Source: Vitreoscilla stercoraria DSM 513 (lineage in GTDB: Bacteria > Pseudomonadota > Gammaproteobacteria > Burkholderiales > Neisseriaceae). From it: DNA of 64,000 nucleotides. The stretch lies in contig NZ_KB908026.1 in assembly GCF_000382305.1 (NCBI RefSeq), forward strand, positions 1 to 64,000, read 5' to 3'. The translations under genes and the position numbers were made by a program. Below, piece by piece: positions 8,677 through 17,752 of the stretch (within the stretch, counting starts at the first letter, position 1; every line of letters starts with the position of its first letter). The notes under the pieces were generated by a model that ran no database searches, was not told the DNA's origin, and worked only from the letters and a program-made list of their open reading frames with translations.

Positions 8677-9264
8677 ATGATCAGTCAATTGACCGGCAAT
8701 ATCATCGACAAACAACCGCCCATCATCATTATGGATGTCAATGGTGTCGGTTATGAAGTGCATGTTTCGATGCAAACTTTTTACACTTTGCCTGCTGTGG
8801 GTGAAAAACTGCGTTTGTACACACAATTGATTGTGCGTGAAGATGCACATTTACTGTTTGGCTTTGCCAATACTGCCGAGCGTGAAACCTTTCGCTTGCT
8901 CATCAAAGTTTCTGGCATCGGTGCCAAAACCGCTTTGGGCATCTTATCGGTTTTGTCTAGCGACGATTTGGCTCGGGCGATTGCCGATGAAGACATCAAA
9001 GTGTTGAGTTCTGTACCAGGCATTGGCAAAAAAACCGCCGAACGCTTGGCTTTAGAATTGCGTGGCAAATTGCACATTGGTGGTGCGGTTGATATGCCTG
9101 AAGGTTTATTCACCCCCAAAACCGATACCAAAGACGACATCATCAGCACTTTATTGGCATTGGGCTATAACGAGCGTGAAGCCAATGCAGCGACCAAAAC
9201 CTTGCCTGCCGATTGCGATGTCAGCGAAGGCGTGCGTTTGGCTTTGAAAAACATGCTCAAATAA
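8677..9264 (+). CDS. ruvA: Holliday junction branch migration protein RuvA
   Basis: RuvA binds four-way junctions as a tetramer and loads the RuvB motor. The 195-residue product has the N-terminal OB fold, two helix-hairpin-helix motifs (VSGIGAKTAL and VPGIGKKTAERL) and a C-terminal domain III (DDIISTLLALGYNEREA) that contacts RuvB. It lies 41 bases after ruvC and is followed by a good intrinsic terminator, so the pair forms a two-gene unit. Confidence 0.95.
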   Translation: MISQLTGNIIDKQPPIIIMDVNGVGYEVHVSMQTFYTLPAVGEKLRLYTQLIVREDAHLLFGFANTAERETFRLLIKVSGIGAKTALGILSVLSSDDLARAIADEDIKVLSSVPGIGKKTAERLALELRGKLHIGGAVDMPEGLFTPKTDTKDDIISTLLALGYNEREANAATKTLPADCDVSEGVRLALKNMLK

Positions 9265-9275
9265 AACAATGTATC

Positions 9276-9307
9276 AAAAAAACCGCAGCCCATCGCTGCG
9301 GTTTTTT
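9276..9307 (+). terminator. Intrinsic terminator after ruvA
   Basis: The CCGCAGC/GCTGCGG stem with a five-base loop is flanked by A-run and T-run, so it can act in both directions. It separates ruvA from the convergent csbD-like gene. It is not of the DUS type. Confidence 0.85.
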
Positions 9308-9319
9308 GTTGATGCGCTT

Positions 9320-9523
9320 TCAATCTTTGTTGCTGTCAAACCAATCATTGACTTCTTTTTCAGCCTCTTCTTTGGTTTTACCGTATTTCTCTTGCACTTT
9401 ACCCGCCAAATATTGGGCATTGCCTTTGGCCTCTAACAATTCATCATCGGTCAAGTCGCCCCATTTTTCTTTGGCTTTACCTTTAAGCTGTTCCCATTTG
9501 CCTGCCATTGTATCTTTGTTCAT
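9320..9523 (-). CDS. CsbD family stress-response protein
   Basis: This is a small hydrophilic, charged protein of 67 residues. MAGKWEQLKGKAKEKWG and the following DDELLEAKGNAQYLAGK segment match the CsbD/YjbJ family, which is strongly induced by general stress in many bacteria but has no defined biochemical role. The start at 9523 is preferred over an upstream ATG because a strong AAGGAG site sits seven bases before it. Confidence 0.88.
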   Translation of the reverse strand: MNKDTMAGKWEQLKGKAKEKWGDLTDDELLEAKGNAQYLAGKVQEKYGKTKEEAEKEVNDWFDSNKD

Positions 9524-9647
9524 CCAAATCTCCTTGTCATTCAATCAATCGTTGCTTTATGCAGACATGCTTCTTTTCAATAAAGTTTGGCAAAATACAT
9601 TTCTTTAACAATATTAACCCAATCAAAACACCGTCAATCCATACAAA

Positions 9648-9677
9648 AAGCGTCCTGTAAATCATTACAGGACGCTT
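9648..9677. terminator. DUS-pair hairpin after ydfG
   Basis: AAGCGTCCTGTAA and its complement pair around the loop ATCA. It lies 13 bases past the end of the leftward ydfG gene. Confidence 0.75.
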
Positions 9678-9690
9678 GTAATTTGAAGAT

Positions 9691-10440
9691 TTAGGCTTCG
9701 CGTGCCACTGCCAATGGTGCAAATGCTTGCGCCACAGGCATGATTTCAATGCTGTTCACATTCATATGCTTCGGTTGCTCTAACGCCCACACAATGGCAT
9801 TGGCAATGTCTTCACCGGTTAAAGCTTGCACATTGTCATACACACTGGCAGCTTTTTCATCATCGCCTTTGAAGCGCACATTGGAAAACTCCGTTCCACC
9901 GCACAAACCGGGCTCAATATTGGTCACACGCACAGGCGTTCCCACCAAATCCGCACGCAAATTCAAGCTAAACTGCTTCACATAAGCCTTGGTTGCACCA
10001 TATACATTGCCACCTGGATACGGATACGTGCCTGCAATCGAACCCAAATTGACAATATGACCTTGCCCACGTGCGACCATGCTCGGTAATACTTGGCGAG
10101 TCAGATAAGTCAATCCAATGATATTGGTATGAATCATTGTGAGCCAATCAGCAAAATCAGCTTGAGGCGCTTTTTCCAAACCCAAAGCCAAACCTGCGTT
10201 GTTCACCAAAACATCAATATTTTGCCAATCCTGCGGCAAAGCTGCCAAAGCCGCATCTACTTGCTCCAATTGTGTGACATCCAATTGCAACGGCAAAAAT
10301 GCGTCACCCAATTCTTGCTTCAAACCATCCAAACGCGCCATGCGACGTGCCGCACCAATGACGCGATGCCCTTTAGCGACCAACAAACGACAAGTCGCTT
10401 CACCAAAACCTGCCGATGCTCCTGTAACCAATACCAACAT
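9691..10440 (-). CDS. ydfG: YdfG-type short-chain dehydrogenase
   Basis: This is an NADP-dependent short-chain dehydrogenase close to E. coli YdfG, which oxidises 3-hydroxy acids and L-allo-threonine and acts in malonic semialdehyde reduction. The 249-residue product has the cofactor motif TGASAGFG, the NNAG motif and the YGATK catalytic Tyr/Lys. The C-terminal EPGLCGGTEFSNVRFKGDD segment is diagnostic for the subgroup. The start at 10440 follows an AAGGAAG site; the frame is open further upstream but without family sequence. Confidence 0.9.
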   Translation of the reverse strand: MLVLVTGASAGFGEATCRLLVAKGHRVIGAARRMARLDGLKQELGDAFLPLQLDVTQLEQVDAALAALPQDWQNIDVLVNNAGLALGLEKAPQADFADWLTMIHTNIIGLTYLTRQVLPSMVARGQGHIVNLGSIAGTYPYPGGNVYGATKAYVKQFSLNLRADLVGTPVRVTNIEPGLCGGTEFSNVRFKGDDEKAASVYDNVQALTGEDIANAIVWALEQPKHMNVNSIEIMPVAQAFAPLAVAREA

Positions 10441-10561
10441 GTGTCTTCCTTTATGTGAATATGCATTCGTCAATCAAACAGCTGTGCCAAAATTGTAGGC
10501 GATAGCAAGGCATTTGCAAAAGAATTAAAACTTCCTAGTTAAGAAGCAAACGCTGTTCGGA

Positions 10562-11467
10562 CTAGGCTTGCGGATATTTAACCCGCTCGTGCTGAATTTT
10601 TTCGGCTAAAAAATCAATAAACGTGCGCACTTTGGCGCTTAAGAATTGGCGATTAATATAAGCTGCATACAATGTCACAGGCGTGTAATGCTCATGGCTC
10701 AAAACCCGTTCCAAGCGCCCTGCCGCCAAATCTTCCAACAAAATCGGCTCAGGCAAATACGCAATGCCCATGCCTGCCAAAGCCAAACGATAATTCATCA
10801 AAGTATCACTGGTTAAAATAGAAGCAGGAATGTCAAAAACAGGCGCAGATTTATCAGCATTGATGACAATTTGCGATAAATTGGTATAAGTGGGCATCAC
10901 GCCTTTGTGCTGCGACAAATCAGCAATGCTTTCAGGACGCCCATAACGCTGCAAATACTCAGGCGCAGCCACCAAATAAAATTGAATGGTGTCAATCGGT
11001 TTGACAATCAAAGATGGTGATGGGTCGTGCGACACTCGCAAAGCCAAATCATAGCCTTCGGTCACCAAATCCACACGGCGATTTTCCAAGCTCAAATGTA
11101 CCAATACCTCAGGATATAAGCGATGGTATTGAGCCAGCCAATCGGCAAATTGTGGAATCGCCATCCAACCCGGTGCCGTCACTTTCAGGACGCCTTTGGG
11201 CTGTTTGACACCAGCGCTGGCATTGGTGCTGGCTTGTTGCAAGATGTCCAAAGCCTGCCCTGATTCATCAAAATACAATTGCCCAGCTTCAGTCAAATGC
11301 AAACGGCGACTGGTGCGCATTAACAAACGGGCTTGTACTTGTTGTTCCAAATTGGTGACATGCTTGCTTGCCATCGCTGTCGAAATATTCAAATCTTCCG
11401 CAGCTTTGGTAAAGCTGCCACGCATCACCACTTGGCGAAAAACTTTGATACTGGTCAGTAAATCCAT
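10562..11467 (-). CDS. LysR family transcriptional regulator
   Basis: The 301-residue protein has a classic N-terminal winged helix (MDLLTSIKVFRQVVMRGSFTKAAEDLNIS) and a substrate-binding domain of the CrgA/AaeR-like subgroup. It begins at 11467 and diverges from a DoxX gene 136 bases away, the usual arrangement of a LysR regulator and its target. An ATTG-N5-CAAT inverted repeat in the gap is a candidate operator. The effector is not predictable. Confidence 0.88.
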   Translation of the reverse strand: MDLLTSIKVFRQVVMRGSFTKAAEDLNISTAMASKHVTNLEQQVQARLLMRTSRRLHLTEAGQLYFDESGQALDILQQASTNASAGVKQPKGVLKVTAPGWMAIPQFADWLAQYHRLYPEVLVHLSLENRRVDLVTEGYDLALRVSHDPSPSLIVKPIDTIQFYLVAAPEYLQRYGRPESIADLSQHKGVMPTYTNLSQIVINADKSAPVFDIPASILTSDTLMNYRLALAGMGIAYLPEPILLEDLAAGRLERVLSHEHYTPVTLYAAYINRQFLSAKVRTFIDFLAEKIQHERVKYPQA

Positions 11468-11484
11468 GGTTTCTATCTTTAACG

Positions 11485-11497
11485 ATTGATAAACAAT
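11485..11497. promoter_or_regulatory. Candidate LysR operator
   Basis: ATTG (11485-11488) and CAAT (11494-11497) form an inverted repeat around ATAAA, between the divergent LysR and DoxX genes. A TACAAT hexamer at 11539-11544 could be the doxX -10 box. Confidence 0.35.
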
Positions 11498-11603
11498 TCT
11501 ATAACAAAATGCATATCGATTTCTAAATAAGACATGATTACAATGCTCATCTGCATCAAAACCAACAACATATTTGAAAATCAATCACATACAAAGAGCC
11601 ATC

Positions 11604-12014
11604 ATGTCAAATCCTACCAAAATCCAAATGTTAGAACCCATTACTTTGGGATTATTGCGCATCGTCAGCGCATATTTGTTTATTTTTCACGGCACGACCA
11701 AATTGTTCCAATTTCCTTATATTGAAAAATTTGCCAACGTTCCTATGGCATCAATTTTTGGCGTGGCGGGCATTTTGGAAGTCATCGGTGGCATGTTATT
11801 GTTATTAGGATTGTTCACCCGTCCTACTGCTTTTGTTTTGTCAGGCTTCATGGCGGTGGCTTATATCATGGGTCATGTGATGAATGCAGGCAATTTCTTG
11901 ATGCCTATTTTAAATGGCGGTGAGTTGGCGATTGTATGGTCGTTCGTCTTCTTATACATCAGCGTAAAAGGCGCAGGCGCATTTGCTTTGGACAATATGC
12001 GTCAAAAAGCCTAA
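11604..12014 (+). CDS. DoxX family membrane protein
   Basis: This 136-residue integral membrane protein has about four hydrophobic helices. The family signature appears in LRIVSAYLFIFHGTTKLF and in the GVAGILEVIGGMLLLLGLFTR stretch. DoxX proteins are linked to redox or thiol stress and small-molecule oxidation, with few defined reactions. The start at 11604 skips ten unsupported residues upstream. The divergent LysR regulator probably controls it. Confidence 0.85.
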   Translation: MSNPTKIQMLEPITLGLLRIVSAYLFIFHGTTKLFQFPYIEKFANVPMASIFGVAGILEVIGGMLLLLGLFTRPTAFVLSGFMAVAYIMGHVMNAGNFLMPILNGGELAIVWSFVFLYISVKGAGAFALDNMRQKA

Positions 12015-12146
12015 GCCCAATTAAGCACTATATGAAACAGGTCAGTTTATACTGGCCTGTTTTGTGTTTCAGGAACCACCATCATTATAATAAGCTCATT
12101 TATCACAAAACTGTTTGTGGTCATATTTTAGAAGAAAGCTGTCTTT

Positions 12147-13985
12147 ATGAAAAAATGGTTTCGATGGTTTGAAACTCGATTGCCGCTTTACCCTGAGTCC
12201 CTACCACCACTATCCCAAGACAATATGTGGCAATTTGTGCGGGCTTGCTTAAAAGGTTGCGGCTTTTGGATAGGCATCATGATGGTCTTTTCCGCAGGTG
12301 TCGGCATGTTTGAAGCCTATTTGTTTCAAATGATGGGCAGCTTGGTCGATGCGATGAACACGCTCACACCTGCGCAATTTTGGGCAGAGAAAAAAGCGTG
12401 GTTGCTTGGCATGGCAGTCATCTTGATACTCAGTCCATTTTGGGTGTTAACGGGCTCATCTGTGCATTTGCAAACCTTACAAGGCGTGTTGCCCATGCGT
12501 TTGCGCTGGCAGTTTCACCGCCTGATGCTCAATCAATCGATGAAATTTTACCAAGATGAATTTGCAGGACGCTTGTCGGCAAAAGTGATGCAAACGGCTT
12601 TAGCCATTCGTGACTTGACCATGACCGCAGCAGAAATGGCCGTCTATTTGCTGATTTACTTCCTGTCTATTGGCGTGATTTTGGCGCAATTTGACTGGCG
12701 TTTGTTATTGCCATTTGTATTGTGGATTGTCACCTTCACTTGCATGTTGGCATTTTTTATTCCCAAAATGGCCAAAGCCGCTCGCAACCAAGCCGATGCA
12801 CGCTCATTGATGACAGGTCGCATCACCGATGCTTATTCCAATATTTTGACGGTCAAATTGTTCTCACACAATGAACGTGAATTGGATTATTCCAAAGAAG
12901 CCATGGATGAATTCATGCTCACGGTGCACAAGCAAATGCGTATCGGCACCCAACTGGATGCCATCAATCACGCTGGCAATGTGTTGCTGATTTTACTCAC
13001 AGGCATTTTGTGCGTGTTGCTGTGGCAAGACGGTATGATTACCGTGGGTGCTGTGGCTGCGGCAACTGCGATGGCTTTGCGCTTGAATGGTTTGTCACAA
13101 TGGATGATGTGGCAATCGGCGATGGTTTTTGAAAACTTGGGTACCATCCAAGATGGCATGAACACCTTAGCCAAAGAACACCATGTCACCGACCATGACC
13201 ATGCCCCTGCACTACAAGTGACACAAGCGAACATCCGTTTTCAAGATGTTGATTTCAGTTATGGGCAAAAGAATTTATTAGAACAATTCAATTTGCACAT
13301 ACAAGGCGGCGAAAAAATTGGTTTGGTTGGCAGATCTGGTGCTGGTAAATCCACCTTGGTCAATTTGCTGTTGCGCTTGTATGACATCGATAGCGGCAGC
13401 ATTCAAATCGATGGTCAGAATATCGCTGCGGTACAGCAAATTTCATTGCGCAAACACATCGGCATGGTCAGCCAAGATACGGCTTTGTTACATCGCTCGG
13501 TGCGGGACAATATTTTGTATGGTTTTCCCGAAGCGAGCGAAGCGCAGTTACAGGCCGCTTTGAAGCAAGCACAAGTCTTGGAATTTCTCGACAATCTGGT
13601 CGATGCCAAAGGTCGACGTGGCTTGGATGCGCATGTGGGCGAGCGTGGTGTGAAGCTCTCGGGCGGTCAACGCCAACGCATTGCCATCGCTCGGGTGATT
13701 TTGAAAAATGCGCCGATTTTGTTATTGGATGAAGCCACCAGTGCGCTCGATTCTGAAGTAGAAGCGGCGATTCAGGAAAATCTTTACCAATTGATGCACA
13801 ACAAAACTGTGATTGCCATCGCGCATCGCTTGTCTACCATTGTACAAATGGACAGATTGATTGTTTTGGACGGTGGTCAAATTGTCGAAAGTGGCAGCCA
13901 TGAACAGCTTCTTGCCAAAGGTGGCGTGTATGCCCGTTTGTGGCAACGTCAAAGTGGTGGTTTTTTAGGTGATGACATCGATTAA
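12147..13985 (+). CDS. ABC exporter, fused permease and ATPase
   Basis: The 612-residue half-transporter has an N-terminal membrane domain of about six helices (residues ~30-330). An ATPase domain follows, with Walker A GRSGAGKS (~393), signature LSGGQRQ (~502), Walker B ILLLDEATSALD (~523) and the switch histidine in IAHRLS. It belongs to the MsbA/multidrug type IV exporter group and would work as a homodimer in the inner membrane. The substrate is unknown. It starts 132 bases after doxX and is followed by a DUS hairpin. Confidence 0.88.
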   Translation: MKKWFRWFETRLPLYPESLPPLSQDNMWQFVRACLKGCGFWIGIMMVFSAGVGMFEAYLFQMMGSLVDAMNTLTPAQFWAEKKAWLLGMAVILILSPFWVLTGSSVHLQTLQGVLPMRLRWQFHRLMLNQSMKFYQDEFAGRLSAKVMQTALAIRDLTMTAAEMAVYLLIYFLSIGVILAQFDWRLLLPFVLWIVTFTCMLAFFIPKMAKAARNQADARSLMTGRITDAYSNILTVKLFSHNERELDYSKEAMDEFMLTVHKQMRIGTQLDAINHAGNVLLILLTGILCVLLWQDGMITVGAVAAATAMALRLNGLSQWMMWQSAMVFENLGTIQDGMNTLAKEHHVTDHDHAPALQVTQANIRFQDVDFSYGQKNLLEQFNLHIQGGEKIGLVGRSGAGKSTLVNLLLRLYDIDSGSIQIDGQNIAAVQQISLRKHIGMVSQDTALLHRSVRDNILYGFPEASEAQLQAALKQAQVLEFLDNLVDAKGRRGLDAHVGERGVKLSGGQRQRIAIARVILKNAPILLLDEATSALDSEVEAAIQENLYQLMHNKTVIAIAHRLSTIVQMDRLIVLDGGQIVESGSHEQLLAKGGVYARLWQRQSGGFLGDDID

Positions 13986-14013
13986 TCTCACCACTATTTC
14001 GATGCATTGCCAT

Positions 14014-14041
14014 TTACAGGACGCTTTTAAGCGTCCTGTAA
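14014..14041. terminator. DUS-pair hairpin, inverted order
   Basis: The two words are in the opposite order to the usual arrangement: TTACAGGACGCTT comes first and AAGCGTCCTGTAA second, with a two-base gap and a T-run after 14043. It can terminate the ABC exporter transcript. Confidence 0.75.
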
Positions 14042-14058
14042 CATTTTTTAACAAAAAA

Positions 14059-14084
14059 AACCCGACTGTTCAACCAGTCGGGTT
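14059..14084 (-). terminator. Intrinsic terminator facing the minus strand
   Basis: AACCCGACTG pairs with CAGTCGGGTT around a six-base loop. The eight A residues before it become a T-run on the minus strand, so it ends leftward transcription. No minus-strand protein gene lies upstream of it, which suggests a non-coding transcript. Confidence 0.75.
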
Positions 14085-14330
14085 CAAATCACATCATCAT
14101 GAAGAAAGTTCATACACACATCGTGCGTGAATCAAACTGTGCGTCAAACGGTTGGCGGCTTTGATTTGTTTTGCTCCCACAAACAATACAAATCCTCGCT
14201 AGCAACCATCTGTGATGAACATCAAGCACTGTTTGCCTCACCACGGGTGTCAATATAATGTTTACTTCATCATGACTCTTTGCGCTAACGCAAACAATCT
14301 AATCTCAATTAGACTAAATCGGTCTGAGGA
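14085..14330 (-). ncRNA. Candidate non-coding RNA upstream of the minus-strand terminator
   Basis: The roughly 250 bases feeding the minus-strand terminator at 14059-14084 contain no credible ORF. They lie in a 600-base gene-free region between the ABC exporter and mnmE. I tested by eye for RNase P, SRP RNA, tmRNA and 6S signatures and recognised none. TATATT near 14254 on the minus strand is a possible -10 box, but there is no good -35. Existence of the RNA is inferred only from the terminator. Confidence 0.3.
14280..14313. repeat. Two adjacent perfect inverted repeats
   Basis: TTTGCG-CTAA-CGCAAA (14280-14295) is followed at once by TCTAAT-CTCA-ATTAGA (14298-14313). Each has a six-base arm and a four-base centre. 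They could be tandem operators or small hairpins in a leader. No T-run follows. Confidence 0.5.
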
Positions 14331-14595
14331 TTGATATAAAACAAATTATTTTTAGCCTCACCATACACATCATGCATCCATCCTCCAATCCTCAACACCA
14401 TACCAACTGTTTTCTACGGCTTATTTGTTCTGATATTATTTTTTTAAAATGTTTCTCCATCACCAACAACAGTTTGGAATATTCACTGTTCATTGCTGAC
14501 AAAACACCACTCTTATAGATAGCCATTTCGTAAATCCCTGATAAAACGCCGATTGCGTTACAATCACCTTTTTGCTGCAAAGATAGAGTGACATC

Positions 14596-15948
14596 ATGTC
14601 TGAAACCGTTACCATTGCCGCCATTGCCACTGCCCCAGGTCGAGGCGGTGTGGGCGTGATTCGCTTGTCGGGTCAAAATCTAATGCCACTGGCACAAAAA
14701 ATCACTGGCGGTAAAACGCCCAAACCTCGCATGGCTTTGTACAGCGACTTTTTGTCTGAAGATGGTCAAGCTTTGGACAACGGCTTGTTATTGTATTTTG
14801 CTGCGCCCGCAAGTTTCACAGGTGAAGATGTGATTGAATTGCAAGGTCACGGTGGTCCTGTGGTGATGCAAATGTTGCTCGCACGTTGTTTGGAATTGGG
14901 CGCACGTCTTGCTGAACCGGGCGAATTTACTAAACGCGCTTTTTTGAACAATAAACTCGATTTGGCTCAAGCCGAAAGCGTTGCCGATTTGATTGATGCA
15001 TCCAGCCAATCTGCCGCACGCATGGCGTTGCGTTCGCTCAAAGGCGCTTTTTCCAATCACATTCACGCTTTGGTTGACGATGTGATTACTTTGCGCATGT
15101 TGGTCGAAGCGACTTTGGATTTTCCTGAAGAAGACATTGACTTCTTAGAAGCGGCAGATGCCAAAGGCAAATTACGCAAAATCCGTGAGCAATTAGACGG
15201 CGTTTTGGCACAAGCACAACAAGGCGCCATTTTGCGTGAGGGTATGCAAGTGGTATTGGTTGGTGCACCCAATGTCGGCAAATCCAGTTTGCTCAATGCA
15301 TTGGCAGGCGATGATGTGGCGATTGTGACCGACATTGCTGGTACCACACGCGACACCGTGCGTGAAATGATTACTGTAGATGGCGTACCGATGCACATCA
15401 TCGATACCGCAGGTTTGCGGGATACCGACGACGTGGTCGAAAAAATCGGCATCGAACGCAGTCACAAAGCCGTACAAGAAGCCGATGTGGCATTGATTTT
15501 GATAGATCCACGCGAAGGTGTGAATGCTCGCACACAAGAAATTGTCGCCAGTTTGCCTGAAAACTTACCTTGTTTGGAAATTCACAACAAAAGCGATTTG
15601 ATGGGTAGCGAAGTTTTGCAAACCCAACAATACATTGCCCGTGCCAACGATGTGATGACCATTTCAGCCAAAAAAGGCGCAGGTTTACAAGCTTTGAAAC
15701 AAGCATTGCTCCAACAAGTTGGCTGGCAAGGTGAAGCCGAAGGTTTGTTTTTGGCACGAAGCCGCCATTTGCATGCTTTGGAACAAGCCAAGCAAGAGTT
15801 GGCATTTGCTGCCGATTGCGGTGAAATGATTGATTTGTTTGCCGAACATTTGCGCTTGGCACAAATCAGCTTGAATGACATTACAGGAGAATTTACCGCC
15901 GATGATTTATTGGGCGTGATTTTCAGCCGTTTTTGTATCGGTAAATAA
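14596..15948 (+). CDS. mnmE: tRNA modification GTPase MnmE
   Basis: MnmE works with MnmG to make the carboxymethylaminomethyl group at the wobble uridine of several tRNAs. The 450-residue protein has the N-terminal formyl-THF binding domain (TIAAIATAPGRGGVGVIRLSG). It has an inserted G domain with GAPNVGKSS (~223), DIAGTTRD, DTAGLRDT and NKSD, and it ends in the catalytic FCIGK motif. The start at 14596 gives the normal family length. A DUS variant hairpin follows. Confidence 0.96.
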   Translation: MSETVTIAAIATAPGRGGVGVIRLSGQNLMPLAQKITGGKTPKPRMALYSDFLSEDGQALDNGLLLYFAAPASFTGEDVIELQGHGGPVVMQMLLARCLELGARLAEPGEFTKRAFLNNKLDLAQAESVADLIDASSQSAARMALRSLKGAFSNHIHALVDDVITLRMLVEATLDFPEEDIDFLEAADAKGKLRKIREQLDGVLAQAQQGAILREGMQVVLVGAPNVGKSSLLNALAGDDVAIVTDIAGTTRDTVREMITVDGVPMHIIDTAGLRDTDDVVEKIGIERSHKAVQEADVALILIDPREGVNARTQEIVASLPENLPCLEIHNKSDLMGSEVLQTQQYIARANDVMTISAKKGAGLQALKQALLQQVGWQGEAEGLFLARSRHLHALEQAKQELAFAADCGEMIDLFAEHLRLAQISLNDITGEFTADDLLGVIFSRFCIGK

Positions 15949-15954
15949 AAAAAC

Positions 15955-15982
15955 AGGCGTCCTGCACCCTTTCAGGACGCCT
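15955..15982 (+). terminator. DUS-variant hairpin after mnmE
   Basis: AGGCGTCCTG and CAGGACGCCT pair around an eight-base loop. This is a GG variant of the usual word, preceded by an A-run. Confidence 0.75.
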
Positions 15983-16322
15983 TTAAATAAGACATCATCA
16001 ATTGAATTAAAGAAGATAATTCTGCCAAATTCTGTGCTCACGAGAAGTTAACAAAGCGCATCATAAAGCCATCCATAGCATTTTCACAAAGAATATAATC
16101 TTTGCCGCTTAGTGCTAAAAATTATGTGATACAAACAATCTGATTGGAGATTCAAACAAACCGCATCTATCCAACACTGACAAGGCTTGTATTAGAAAAT
16201 TTGCTCACCAATAAAATCTTGAAACGGTTATTTTTTTAGAAATATGCCTCTGGTTATTGATTTAACAATCACATCTAAAGCCATTTTCAAATCCATTCAT
16301 TTTAGATATGAATTAAAAATAT
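15983..16322. other. Gene-free stretch between mnmE and the outer-membrane protein gene
   Basis: About 340 AT-rich bases between convergent genes. I see no ORF with a ribosome binding site, no repeat beyond the DUS hairpin at its left edge and no clear terminator for the leftward gene. Confidence 0.5.
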
Positions 16323-16814
16323 TCAGAACCGATAAGCAACACCTATATTAAAGTAATTAACCCTCTTGCCATCATCTCCTTGGGTTTGAAACTGCGTGTT
16401 TTGATATTGCATATCCACCACCCATTGTTCACTCGGGCTCATGCTCAGACCCATTCCATACATTCTAGAATCTTTATCCAAACTCAAAGCTTGCAAAGAA
16501 GCAGAATCCTGACGATGGCTATCCGAAGTGGTTGCAGAACCGACCAAGCCATAAGCACGCAATTGAGGGCTCAAATCAAGACTAGGACCAAAACCAAAAG
16601 AGGAATATTGGCTTTGCAAGGTAGAATCCGCACTCACCTCTTTAATCGCCTCCCAGCTGGGACGGTCAATATAAGCCGTAATCAGACCAATTTTATCTTC
16701 TGCCTCTAGTTTCATCACATAATCGGCATAAATAGAGGTTGGAATGTCATCTGCCCAACAAAATGAATGCACCCACAAACAGCAACCAGCAAAGCAAATA
16801 TTCAATCTGTTCAT
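16323..16814 (-). CDS. Small predicted outer-membrane beta-barrel protein
   Basis: The 163-residue product has a signal peptide (cut near CWA-DD). The rest alternates polar and hydrophobic residues as in transmembrane beta strands, and it ends in YFNIGVAYRF with the terminal Phe recognised by the Bam complex. By size and strand pattern it resembles Ail/Lom or OmpA-like eight-stranded barrels, but I cannot name a family. It stands alone between gene-free stretches. Confidence 0.6.
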   Translation of the reverse strand: MNRLNICFAGCCLWVHSFCWADDIPTSIYADYVMKLEAEDKIGLITAYIDRPSWEAIKEVSADSTLQSQYSSFGFGPSLDLSPQLRAYGLVGSATTSDSHRQDSASLQALSLDKDSRMYGMGLSMSPSEQWVVDMQYQNTQFQTQGDDGKRVNYFNIGVAYRF

Positions 16815-16930
16815 CCAACATACTCCCGATCACAATCAAGACTAATATTTTCTAGAAAACTTCTATTGAATCAACATACAAACACGACCATAACACCAAT
16901 CATGCTCGATGAGAAAGTCTGAGCATAAAA

Positions 16931-16960
16931 AAGCGTCCTGTAAACTTTTACAGGACGCTT
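16931..16960. terminator. DUS-pair hairpin after the nucleosidase gene
   Basis: AAGCGTCCTGTAAA pairs with its complement across a two-base gap, with A/T flanks on both sides. It ends the aminotransferase-nucleosidase unit. Confidence 0.8.
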
Positions 16961-16979
16961 AAAATCATGCTTCAACCCA

Positions 16980-17732
16980 TTATGCTGTTGCGTATTGTTT
17001 GACCACTTCCAAAACAAAGGCTTGGCAAGCACGACCGCTGTCAGGATTGTATTGACCATTGTTGGTAATATTGTTTGAAACCACACGAATGGCCAGCATC
17101 GGCACACCGTATTGAATCGCCACTTGCGCCACCGAAGCCGCTTCCATTTCTTCAACGCTCGTTCCGTATTGCTGACGCAAAAACGCAATGCGGTCGAGTT
17201 CATTGTTCCAGCAATCTGCCGAACCAATCACGCCTTCAACCACTTTGCCTTCAGTGTATTGTGCTGCCACAACTTGCGCAGCCTGCATCAAGCCTGCATC
17301 GGCTGCATAAAAGCGTTGGCGAATCGGCTCAGGATCGCTTTCGTCTTCTGGCAACATGTCAAACGCTTCTACCCATGTCAAAGCATTGCTGCCCTCGCCC
17401 ACAGCCGCCACAGGCGTTTTGACTGTATTGATATTGGCGACTTTTTCACCCAAAACAATGTCAAACACATTCAATTGCGGATCATGGCCGCCACTGGTGC
17501 CTTGATTGATGATGGCTTTGGGCTGGAAACATTCAATGGCAATGGCCGTAGCCGCTGCTGCATTGGTCATGCCCATGCGTGTTTTAGACACAATGATGTC
17601 GATACCTGCATATGTACCATGCCAAAAAACCCAACCGCCTCGTGTTTCACGTGAAACATTGTGTAACTGTTTCACCAATTCATCACATTCCAACGGCAAA
17701 GCTGCCTGTATCACGATTGCTTGTTTGCTCAT
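16980..17732 (-). CDS. 5'-methylthioadenosine/S-adenosylhomocysteine nucleosidase family protein
   Basis: This is a 250-residue member of the purine nucleoside phosphorylase superfamily. NQGTSGGHDP and the EEMEAASVAQVAIQYGVPM segment match the MTA/SAH nucleosidase group, with the conserved Glu-Met-Glu ribose-binding motif. The C-terminal VSNNITNN replaces the common SD motif, so the substrate may differ (for example futalosine or another nucleoside). It starts 20 bases after the aminotransferase and is probably co-transcribed with it, which would fit methionine or adenine salvage. Confidence 0.75.
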   Translation of the reverse strand: MSKQAIVIQAALPLECDELVKQLHNVSRETRGGWVFWHGTYAGIDIIVSKTRMGMTNAAAATAIAIECFQPKAIINQGTSGGHDPQLNVFDIVLGEKVANINTVKTPVAAVGEGSNALTWVEAFDMLPEDESDPEPIRQRFYAADAGLMQAAQVVAAQYTEGKVVEGVIGSADCWNNELDRIAFLRQQYGTSVEEMEAASVAQVAIQYGVPMLAIRVVSNNITNNGQYNPDSGRACQAFVLEVVKQYATA

Positions 17733-17752
17733 TTTGATGTTTTCCTTATGGC

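Noticed and set aside
14059..14092. GGTTCAAATC resembling a tRNA T-loop
   Set aside because: It is the 3' arm of a terminator hairpin. No acceptor, D or anticodon stems can be built around it.
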